From Oscillospiraceae bacterium (GTDB lineage: Bacteria; Bacillota; Clostridia; Oscillospirales; Oscillospiraceae), in the NCBI GenBank assembly GCA_902790375.1, contig CADARY010000007.1, forward strand, positions 1 to 64,000: a stretch of DNA of 64,000 nucleotides, read 5' to 3'. The notes beneath the pieces are model-generated. The model was not told where the DNA came from and searched no databases. It worked only from the letters and a program-made list of their open reading frames with translations. Positions within the stretch are counted from its first letter, which is position 1, and each line of letters opens with the position of its first letter. Of the stretch, positions 8,790 through 15,710 are shown one piece after another. The position numbers and the translations under genes are program-made.

Positions 8790-9312
8790 TATGGATTGTC
8801 TCCTCTGAATAAAATAATACTTCTGGCTCCTCCAGCCCCTGAAACTCAACGGTAGCAAACAGACAGGGGGCTCGTGGGAGCCTCAGGTCCTGCGCCATAG
8901 CAATGCGCGGGACTACGATGATATATTTCAGATCATCCTGCGGCTGAAGCAGACGTAGAAGATTACCCTCGCCCTCGTACAGCACTACAATTTCGTAGCC
9001 GGTGTTCTCTTTGAGGAAGAATAGCTGAGATGGAAAGGATGCCGGATAATGCGCCAGAGGCTCAACAAAATCAATAAACCTGAGCAGGACCCACACAGCC
9101 AGTACCGTTTTCTGATCGGGTCGGCTCAGTGGATCAAGACCAAGATAGTATCCGTCTCCGACATCGGCAATCTGAAGCTCCCGCTTCATCCGGCTGAGAA
9201 TCTTTTCAGATGTTGCCGGAGTCTTCTGAAGCATCCGTAGCAATTGCGTTTTTGGCAATGCGCCGTATTGAGAGAGCCATTGGATCACATGGGTTTCATC
9301 TTCAAGCAGCAA
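8764..9312 (-). CDS. Conjugative-element protein with winged-helix-like N-terminus (DUF5697-like)
   Basis: A 182-residue protein. Residues 1-60 read like a winged helix (QWLSQYGALPKTQLLRMLQ, SEKILSRMKREL); the rest is a compact alpha/beta domain with KYIIVVPRIAMAQD. I associate it from memory with DUF5697, common next to VirB4-type genes in gut Firmicutes elements. It overlaps the next gene start by 26 nt. The palindrome array lies directly upstream, so it could be regulated by that array or bind it; this is inference. Confidence 0.65.
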   Translation of the reverse strand: MLLEDETHVIQWLSQYGALPKTQLLRMLQKTPATSEKILSRMKRELQIADVGDGYYLGLDPLSRPDQKTVLAVWVLLRFIDFVEPLAHYPASFPSQLFFLKENTGYEIVVLYEGEGNLLRLLQPQDDLKYIIVVPRIAMAQDLRLPRAPCLFATVEFQGLEEPEVLFYSEETIHNGIKQFIS

Positions 9313-9341
9313 TCAGTCACCTCCCTTCAAAACTGAGGTTC

Positions 9342-9491
9342 AAAATACGTATTCTAAGAAATGCAAAATACGTATTTTGATGCCTGAAATACGTATTTTG
9401 CCATAGAAGCCAGCTCAAAATACGTATTCTGAGCTGTAGCAATAGCCAAAATACGTATTTTCGCTTTCTCCGTTTCAGAAATGCGTATTCT
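9342..9491. repeat. Phased array of six AAAATACGTATTTT palindromes
   Basis: Copies of the self-complementary core AATACGTATT begin at 9342, 9365, 9387, 9417, 9448 and, with one change, 9479. Start-to-start spacings are 23, 22, 30, 31 and 31 bp, close to two and three helical turns. The fourth copy sits inside a larger dyad (CAGCTCA...TGAGCTG, 9411-9436). The last copy overlaps the final codons of the VirB4 fragment. The arrangement resembles operator, iteron or partition-site arrays. Confidence 0.85.
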
Positions 9492-10137
9492 CTTTTTGAC
9501 GGTCCTGAAGTATCGCCTCCAGCTCCGCACGGTCTGTGGTAATCATCTCCTGTTCCTCTTTTGATGCCTTGATGACCACGGGAACCTTGTTATTGTTGGA
9601 GCAGATCAGCGCCTCGCCGCGCTCAAACTGAGTGATTGATCGAAGCTCGGTTTTTGTGAGCTTCAGGACCTCCTGGACAGTCTTGGCCTCATCCGGCTCC
9701 AGATTCAGAATGATCTTGTTTTTGGAGTTGTTGATGATGGCCCTGCCGTACTTGCCGTCCTCCAGACCGAAGAAATCCGAAAGATCCTGCGTCGCGGAGA
9801 TGGCAGCGCCGCCGAAGCCGCGGATCGTTTTGAAGATCGTCAGGCAGAACTCCGCTGCCATGCGGTTGGAGTTTGCGCCGATAAGCTGCCAGATTTCGTC
9901 GATCATGATCGCTTTCTTCTTCGTGCGATCGGCCTTGACTGTGTCCCACACGTAGTCGAGCGCGATGAACATGCCGACCGGAAGCAGCTTGCCCTTTAAT
10001 TCTGAGAGATCCAGTACAATGTACTTGTTCGTCAAGTCTACGTTGGTCTGCTGATTGAAGCTCTGGGCTGAGCCGGTCACAAAGCGGCTGATGATCACCG
10101 CGAGACGCTGGGTCATGGGATTTGCCAGCAGCTCTTC
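9475..10137 (-). pseudogene. VirB4/TraE-type conjugation ATPase, C-terminal fragment
   Basis: About 220 residues of the C-terminal half of a type IV secretion ATPase. A Walker B region (KAIMIDEIWQLIGANSN), the arm FKTIRGFGGAAISATQDLSDFF and GRAIINNSKNKIIL are visible. The Walker A half, several hundred residues long in intact VirB4, is absent. The open frame begins right after a stop at the 3' end of the neighbouring small gene, so a deletion has removed the N-terminal part and probably a PrgI-like gene. DNA transfer by this element should therefore be defective. Confidence 0.85.
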
Positions 10138-10390
10138 ATACTAATAATTTATATAAGGTATGACGCATGCTCCAGGCGGCGGATGCAATCGCGCCCCAGG
10201 GACCGCCCGCGGCAGCGCCTTTTGCAATCCCGGCAACTGCCTTGCCGACCTTTACGCCAGAGACCGAAGCGCCGGCAGCGGCAGATGCCGCTTGATTTCG
10301 AGCTTCGTTTGCAGCTCTGACCAGATCGGACGCTGCCTGAGAATAGTTGTCTGAACCGTCGCCAAACTGGCGCTTGTCCGGTTCAGCCAT
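10136..10390 (-). CDS. Small Ala/Gly-rich conjugative-element protein, probably truncated
   Basis: An 84-residue protein starting MAEPDKRQFGDGSDNYSQAA, a start seen in element proteins between the TrbL-like and VirB4 genes of gut Clostridia. The Ala/Gly-rich middle (GKAVAGIAKGAAAGGPWG) suggests membrane association. The ATG at 10390 follows AAGGAGGTG. The last residues (HTLYKLLV) come from the deletion junction with the VirB4 fragment, so the native C-terminus is probably lost. Confidence 0.6.
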   Translation of the reverse strand: MAEPDKRQFGDGSDNYSQAASDLVRAANEARNQAASAAAGASVSGVKVGKAVAGIAKGAAAGGPWGAIASAAWSMRHTLYKLLV

Positions 10391-10409
10391 GAACGCCACC
10401 TCCTTGAAA

Positions 10410-10442
10410 GAGCAGCCGAACTGGTTAAATGTTCGGCTGCTC
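10410..10442 (-). terminator. Intra-operon hairpin between TrbL-like and small gene
   Basis: A perfect 12-bp stem (GAGCAGCCGAAC/GTTCGGCTGCTC) with a 9-nt loop. On the minus strand it is followed by TTTCAAGGAGG, so the U-run is short. It may be an attenuator or an mRNA-stabilising stem rather than a full terminator. Confidence 0.55.
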
Positions 10443-10453
10443 GGATGAGAGTA

Positions 10454-13138
10454 TTATTTTTTCTTCGGATTCTTGCCGTCACGCTGACGTCGGGGGGCGG
10501 GAGAAGCATGCTTATTCGGCAGATTTCGATAGCGCACTGTCTCGACTGAAATCGTCTTGACGCTTTCGCCCTCATAAACCGGTTTGCCGTTTTCATATAC
10601 CGGACGGTGCTCAACTGCCGGCTGTCCGGAGATTGCGTACCATTTCCCACCGCTGCTGTCCTCAAAGGTCTTATGGTCGCCGCGAGGCTCTGCGTAGCGC
10701 GTACTGTCAAAAAACATGGTACCTGAGCCGTCAGCGTGGCGCACCTCAAAGTGACCTTCACTGCGGCTGGAACCGTCGATAGCGGTGACAGGCTGTTCAT
10801 ATCCGGGTATGAAGCTTTGGAAGAGCGCCTGGTTATAAGCGGCAGCAGTATCCATTGAGTCGTAACCGGAACTGGGAGAAGGATTCAGGTGTGCTGGTTC
10901 GGAAGGATACCCGGGCTCCGGTTCGCTGCCATCGCCAGACGGAGAACTGTGCTGAGACGGGGAAGCAACACTGGGCTCAACATACACAGACGCGCCGGTA
11001 TCTGCAGTATCATACTGGGGAGCGCCACCGGAAACGGGCTCACTCATGCCAATATCATGGCTGCCTGGCATTCCTGAACCGGTCTGGGGAATGTCCAAAC
11101 TGACATCCGTGTTACCGAACTGGGGTTCGACTCCAATGTCAGGCACATCGGCACCGGGGGTATAGTGGCTTGGCACGCCCGTATCTGAAAGAGAAATGTC
11201 AGTGATCGGGGAATCAAGAGGAGCATCCGGCGGTATTCCCATAGAATCGGAATATTCGGAGGAATCTGTGCCTTGACCGTCCATAAACGGAGCGGGAGTA
11301 TACATATAATCTGTGTTCTCCGGAGCGGGAACAGACTCGCCTGCAACATTGGGCTGGGAGTAGCCATCACCGGATACAGAAGAAGCGGGTTCAACAGCGG
11401 AGAAATCATTGACCATACCAGGCTGAGAACCGGCAGGGCTGCTTTCGGATTCAAACCCGGGCGCTTCTGCGTGCGGCTGCATCGCGTACCAGTCAACGCC
11501 ATTTGCGGATTCCATGATGGAGTGCGGGGCGTCCGGTTCCTCGAACATGGCACTGTTATACCACATGGAGCTGGTGCCATCCGGGGAGATGGCCTCTATT
11601 TCGCCTTGCCCGACGCTGCGGAGCATGGTGCCTTCGGGGGCGTCGGGGAAGAAGGAGGCAACCTGTGCCGCCTCGTCTGCGCTTCCGCTGAAATGCGGGG
11701 CATCATAGAACGAACCGGCGTCGGAGCCGCGCGCAACCTGATACCATTGGCTTCCGTCAGAAGCGGTGACGAGCGCGTGCGGGCCCGCAGGCCGATCAAA
11801 CTGGGAGGTGCTGAACATCTCTACAGAGGTTTGCTTGCCATCGGCTCCCACAGATTGTGTACTGATGCGTCCGCCGCTTATCTGCGTATTCTTCAGCTGA
11901 CGCCCGGCAAACTGCGGCATGTAATTCTGAAGACTGCGATCGGCGATATCTCCGCCGATACTGCCTGAGACGGCAGCGGGGCGGGAGGCAACGGAAGCGA
12001 TCGATTCGCCTGAGAGAGAAGCGCCGTTCCTGGCGGCGATTCCTCCGAAAGCTCTTCCGACAAAGCCGACGGAGCCGCCGGCACCCATCCGGGTACCGCC
12101 GCTTACGACGGCATCTCGAACATAACTGTTGCCCTTGAAGCGATTGGCAAAGCCTGACGCAAAACCGGTTGCGGTGCTTGTCGTATGTGCAGAGCCCGCT
12201 GCTGCTGAGCCGCGGAAGACACTGCCTGCTGCTTTGCCGCCGCCGACACCGCTGAGCACCCGTGCCGCCATCATCATCTCCATCGCCATACTGGATCCGG
12301 TCTGGGCGACGTTCAAGCCGATGGAGGAGAGATAGCTGTCAAAGCGCTGGGCACATTTGAGGAAAGCAAGCGCGCAGAACAGCCAGAGAAAGATGCTGCC
12401 CTGGCCGTTTGTCAGCGCACCGCCGTTTCCGATGAACTGGCCGACGGATGATCCAAAGGCCCGCAGGAACCAGACGTTCATAATGAGCAGGATCAGCTGA
12501 GAGCCGACCATGCGGCACCAGGATCGAAATACGGAGTTCGTCTCTTTTGAGCCGCCCATGGCGAAGGCCAGGGGAGAGGTATAGCAGAGGACGCCGACCA
12601 CCACATAGCGTTCGACAGTCTCAAGCAGGAGCTTAAAATAGTTCCAGCCAAGTGCGATCTCCAGGATCACAAGCAGCAGCGTCCCAACGATGGACGTGGT
12701 TGCCACAATGGTCACAAGGCCGTTTTTCAGAGCTTCTTCGATCCCGGCAAAGGTGAAGTCCTCCGCCGTCATGGTGACCTCCATCAGAGCCGTATAGGGT
12801 GCCCGGGCTATATCCAGCGTCATCTGGAAGATGGACTGGGCATAGCCGATCATCACGGCAAATAGAATACTTCTCGCAACAAGTGTCAGCGGATTCTCAG
12901 CGTCTGTGATCGGCCCGCCGAAAGCACGGAAGAGCTGCCAGACGGTTATGAGAAATAACAATGCCCATGCGGTATACTGGAGAATGACGAAGGCCTTTGT
13001 CACAAAGGGGAAATACTCCTCCATGACCACCATATCTGTGCCGAGCGCATCGAGGAACAGTCCGGATACAGCGTCCATGAGCGAGGTCATGACACTGCTG
13101 ATCCAGGTCACGATGCCTTCAAAGATCCAGTCAAGCAA
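10454..13138 (-). CDS. VirB6/TrbL-like conjugal transfer membrane protein with repeat-bearing tail
   Basis: An 894-residue protein. Residues 1-290 hold about six transmembrane segments (for example FVILQYTAWALLFLITVW, ATTSIVGTLLLVILEIA, GSIFLWLFCALAFL), as in CD1107/TrbL-like channel subunits. A Gly/Ala-rich segment (about 285-400) follows, then a long low-complexity tail. Three copies of a short unit of the form MF-S-x-EP-x-H-x-G-x-WYA lie near residues 439-468, 521-552 and 800-835, separated by Pro/Ser/Gly-rich linkers. The C-terminus is basic (RRQRDGKNPKKK). The start is TTG at 13138 with GGAGGTGAT at good spacing. It probably forms the inner-membrane channel of the transfer apparatus. Confidence 0.85.
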   Translation of the reverse strand: MLDWIFEGIVTWISSVMTSLMDAVSGLFLDALGTDMVVMEEYFPFVTKAFVILQYTAWALLFLITVWQLFRAFGGPITDAENPLTLVARSILFAVMIGYAQSIFQMTLDIARAPYTALMEVTMTAEDFTFAGIEEALKNGLVTIVATTSIVGTLLLVILEIALGWNYFKLLLETVERYVVVGVLCYTSPLAFAMGGSKETNSVFRSWCRMVGSQLILLIMNVWFLRAFGSSVGQFIGNGGALTNGQGSIFLWLFCALAFLKCAQRFDSYLSSIGLNVAQTGSSMAMEMMMAARVLSGVGGGKAAGSVFRGSAAAGSAHTTSTATGFASGFANRFKGNSYVRDAVVSGGTRMGAGGSVGFVGRAFGGIAARNGASLSGESIASVASRPAAVSGSIGGDIADRSLQNYMPQFAGRQLKNTQISGGRISTQSVGADGKQTSVEMFSTSQFDRPAGPHALVTASDGSQWYQVARGSDAGSFYDAPHFSGSADEAAQVASFFPDAPEGTMLRSVGQGEIEAISPDGTSSMWYNSAMFEEPDAPHSIMESANGVDWYAMQPHAEAPGFESESSPAGSQPGMVNDFSAVEPASSVSGDGYSQPNVAGESVPAPENTDYMYTPAPFMDGQGTDSSEYSDSMGIPPDAPLDSPITDISLSDTGVPSHYTPGADVPDIGVEPQFGNTDVSLDIPQTGSGMPGSHDIGMSEPVSGGAPQYDTADTGASVYVEPSVASPSQHSSPSGDGSEPEPGYPSEPAHLNPSPSSGYDSMDTAAAYNQALFQSFIPGYEQPVTAIDGSSRSEGHFEVRHADGSGTMFFDSTRYAEPRGDHKTFEDSSGGKWYAISGQPAVEHRPVYENGKPVYEGESVKTISVETVRYRNLPNKHASPAPRRQRDGKNPKKK

Positions 13139-13174
13139 GATTTATCACCTCCGTTCCTGCCTGACCGGGAGAGC

Positions 13175-13531
13175 TTAGCCCGTGTACTGGCCGCCCGCGA
13201 CAAGGGGCTGCAGATAGGCAACGACAAAGCCCAGAGAATTCAGAATGATCCACGCCACGACAATGCGCTTGAGCCAGCTCGTTGCTTCATCTACTGCCCG
13301 CTGGTTGCGGGAGATCATACGGACGATCAGGGCGATACTTGCCACAGTAACTGCGACAATCGTGGAGATTGCCACAATCTGACCGTAGATATCCGTCACA
13401 ATGGACCGGATGCGGTCAAAGATGGAGTCTGCCATGACCGGATAGACAGTGCATACGGCGGCGGAGAGCATCCCGATCACGGACCAGAATGCCGCAACCA
13501 GTCTGTCCCGCAGCCGAAGTCTTTTTTCCAT
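13175..13531 (-). CDS. VirB2/TrbC-like small membrane subunit
   Basis: A 118-residue protein with an N-terminal signal-like helix (LVAAFWSVIGMLSAAVCTVYPVMA) and two further hydrophobic helices (about 46-68 and 88-110) separated by a basic loop (RMISRNQRAVDEA). This architecture fits VirB2/TrbC or the CD1108-like subunit that precedes TrbL-like genes in Clostridia elements. The ATG at 13531 follows AAGGAGGTGAGG. Assigned by topology and context, not by a diagnostic motif. Confidence 0.65.
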   Translation of the reverse strand: MEKRLRLRDRLVAAFWSVIGMLSAAVCTVYPVMADSIFDRIRSIVTDIYGQIVAISTIVAVTVASIALIVRMISRNQRAVDEATSWLKRIVVAWIILNSLGFVVAYLQPLVAGGQYTG

Positions 13532-13562
13532 AAACCTCACCTCCTTCTGGTAAGATGGCATG

Positions 13563-13608
13563 AAAAAACGCCGCAATCATGAGGGAGCAATTCATGATGT
13601 ACGGCGTT
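13563..13608 (-). terminator. Terminator between ATPase gene and transfer genes
   Basis: A two-part stem AACGCCG...ATCATGA/TCATGAT...CGGCGTT (13567-13608) followed on the minus strand by a run of six T. It separates the upstream AAA ATPase gene from the transfer operon. Confidence 0.75.
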
Positions 13609-13760
13609 CTTTCACCTGATCCCAATTTGGGACGATACAAATATACCACGGTTCGTTTCCCGTGTCAGTGCCTTGGAGGTGCCATTTTGGTGCCATCTTT
13701 CTGCCTTGCAAGACTGGTTAAAAAATATCAACAGGAAATCTGCATCACAAAAGAGAATGT
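13609..13760. other. Intergenic stretch with short direct repeats
   Basis: No gene seen. It contains the palindrome TCCCAATTTGGGA (13619-13631) and two GGTGCCAT repeats (about 13677-13697). These could be a promoter/operator for the minus-strand transfer genes or a relic of an element end; neither can be decided from sequence. Confidence 0.4.
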
Positions 13761-15191
13761 CTATTCGGATCTTCTGCCAAGTCCGTATATTTCATCAATT
13801 GAAACCAGAGTTACTTCTCCTTGCTGCTGCCTTTCCAGAAGACCGCTGGTAAATCCGCTTTTTGAAAAAATGTAAAAATAACATTCATCATTGGCTGTTG
13901 CGAACAGAGCAGCATATTCTTTCAGCAGATCGAGTTCATTGGTTCCGATTGCCTCATTTTTGAACTTACATGATCCAATCAGCATTTTCCTTCCTGAAGT
14001 GGTGTTGTTTGGTTTCGCGCCGAGAGCAACAATATCCACCTGGACTTCTTTCTTTTGATTTGGATCAGGACCCCACCATTCTCCGATCTCCTGGAGTTGG
14101 AAAGGCAAATCTGCCGCATAGAAAACCAGGTATTGCTTGCAGATGTCCTCAAACACCAACCCCATGTAAGCGGAAAGATAGCTTCCGACCGCAGCGTCAT
14201 AGATGCGTTCCATGTTTCCTGAACTGACAGCAAGCATGTTTCCGGGGACAAAGCGATACCAGAAGCGGAAAAAATTATCGGAAATATGATAGGTCGTTTT
14301 CTTTGCGCTCTTCTGGACGACAGGAAGTCGCTTCTGTACGATGCCGAGGTCTGTCAGGCCGTTGATATACTTCGTACATACCGAAGTGTCGATCCCGGTT
14401 CTGTCTGATATCTGGTTTAGCCTGGTTGCTCCGCCGGCAATGGCCGTTATGATTGAATTGTAAATCGCAGGCTCACGCAACTCCTGCTTCAACAGGTTTT
14501 CCGGTTCTTCAAACAGATACGCAGAAGGGTCGAAGAAGTTTTCAAGCAAAGCGTCTTTAATGCTTCCGCACACATTAAGCTTGTTGATATAGTGAGGAAT
14601 ACCGCCGGTAATCCCATAGAGCAGAGCGTTGTCAGCCGGAGAGAGTTCGGGATGGAATCGTGCCGCATCCAAATAGGTGAGCGGAAGAATCTTGAATTGC
14701 GCGGTTCTTCTTCCAAAAAGGGGACTCTTCTCACTGAGAACCTTCTTTTCCATAAAACTCATGGACGAACCGCAGAGTATAAGATACAGCTTTGAATCGT
14801 GCCAGTCATGGTCGAGAAGATGCTGCAGACGGGAAGTGATAGAGGAATCTGCTTTTACGAGATAGGGGAGTTCGTCAATGACGAAGACGACACGCTGCTC
14901 TTTTGCGATTCGCGTAATTTCCGCAAACGCAGCATCAAACGAAGCATAGACCGGAGCTTCAATAGCCTCGGGGTGTAAGAAATAATAAATCGCCTTTGAA
15001 AGAGCTTGCAGATTTTCTCGTGCGCTGCTCTTCAGGGCAGGGAAGAAGATCGTCGGCTTATCCTTTGCAAATTCGTGTATCAATGCAGTCTTGCCGACAC
15101 GTCGGCGCCCGTAAATGATAATACACTCCATGCTTCCGGTACGATAACGTCTGTTCATTTTGTTCAATTCGTTTTCCCGGCAGAGAAACAT
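13761..15191 (-). CDS. Archaeal-type AAA ATPase with C-terminal nuclease-like domain (DUF234 type)
   Basis: A 476-residue protein. The P-loop is in IIYGRRRVGKTALIHEF near residues 24-40 and Walker B in VVFVIDELPYLVK near 100. A sensor segment reads LILCGSSMSFMEKKVL. Residues 250-320 carry a winged helix (RLNQISDRTGIDTSVCTKYI), and the C-terminus resembles DUF234, a restriction-endonuclease-like fold (QVDIVALGAKP, LIGSCKFKNEAIG). The ATG at 15191 has GGAGGAG upstream. Such ATPases are common orphan accessory genes of unsettled role. A dyad over its promoter suggests autorepression. Confidence 0.88.
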   Translation of the reverse strand: MFLCRENELNKMNRRYRTGSMECIIIYGRRRVGKTALIHEFAKDKPTIFFPALKSSARENLQALSKAIYYFLHPEAIEAPVYASFDAAFAEITRIAKEQRVVFVIDELPYLVKADSSITSRLQHLLDHDWHDSKLYLILCGSSMSFMEKKVLSEKSPLFGRRTAQFKILPLTYLDAARFHPELSPADNALLYGITGGIPHYINKLNVCGSIKDALLENFFDPSAYLFEEPENLLKQELREPAIYNSIITAIAGGATRLNQISDRTGIDTSVCTKYINGLTDLGIVQKRLPVVQKSAKKTTYHISDNFFRFWYRFVPGNMLAVSSGNMERIYDAAVGSYLSAYMGLVFEDICKQYLVFYAADLPFQLQEIGEWWGPDPNQKKEVQVDIVALGAKPNNTTSGRKMLIGSCKFKNEAIGTNELDLLKEYAALFATANDECYFYIFSKSGFTSGLLERQQQGEVTLVSIDEIYGLGRRSE

Positions 15192-15218
15192 AATATACTC
15201 CTCCAATACGAAAGCAAA

Positions 15219-15246
15219 AGTAACTGTATTATAAGTTACTAACTTA
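15219..15246 (-). promoter_or_regulatory. Promoter/operator of the AAA ATPase gene
   Basis: A perfect dyad TAAGTTA-C-TAACTTA (15232-15246) overlaps a minus-strand TATAAT (15229-15234), with a further AGTAACT half site at 15219. The overlap with the -10 box suggests repression. No good -35 was identified. Confidence 0.5.
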
Positions 15247-15262
15247 CGAGTATATTATCTCA

Positions 15263-15640
15263 AAAGAGCCGTGAAGTCAACAGCTTTGTTGATGGATTTC
15301 TAGATGGTGAGAGTCTGGACGCAGCGGCGCATGAGAAAGTCATGAATCTTTTCAAAAAGTATCTGCTGATTGGCGCACTGGCGGACATTGCCACTCCTTC
15401 GTTGCCAGTACGGACATCATGAAAGTACGCGCAATCCATAACCGCAGCAAAGGCGAAGTCGATTGCCTGATCGACGATTATGACAGTCTGGTCTCTATTC
15501 CGATTGAGGTCTATTCCGGCTAGGATTACACCATCCACAGTGCGCTGAACACTTTCATGAAGAACGAGGATTATCATGTGAAGAAAACGTTCGTGCTCTC
15601 CAACGCGCGGGAAGATGCGTCAGCACTACATAGACGACAA
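15263..15640 (+). pseudogene. Remnant of a DUF4143-type AAA ATPase, C-terminal end
   Basis: Broken plus-strand frames read FVDGFLDGESLDAAAHEKVM, NLFKKYLLIGALADIA, then in another frame VRAIHNRSKGEVDCLIDDYD, a stop, and YTIHSALNTFMKNEDYH, VKKTFVLSNARED. These match the C-terminal part of AAA ATPases carrying DUF4143. Several stops and frame changes make it non-functional. It lies next to an intact but different AAA ATPase on the other strand. Confidence 0.7.
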
Positions 15641-15710
15641 CAGCGAAGCTCAAGGCCAAAGCGTGTGGGAGCTGCCTTTTGAGACAACGCCATCCTTTTT
15701 TGTTGTCTTT

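Noticed and set aside
9342-9491. A short CRISPR-like array
   Set aside because: The repeats are only 14 bp and fully palindromic, spacers are 8-17 bp, and no cas genes are near. An operator or iteron array fits better.
13677-13697. GGTGCCAT direct repeats as an attachment site of the conjugative element
   Set aside because: No integrase gene, tRNA target or matching copy at another boundary was found, so an att call is not supported.
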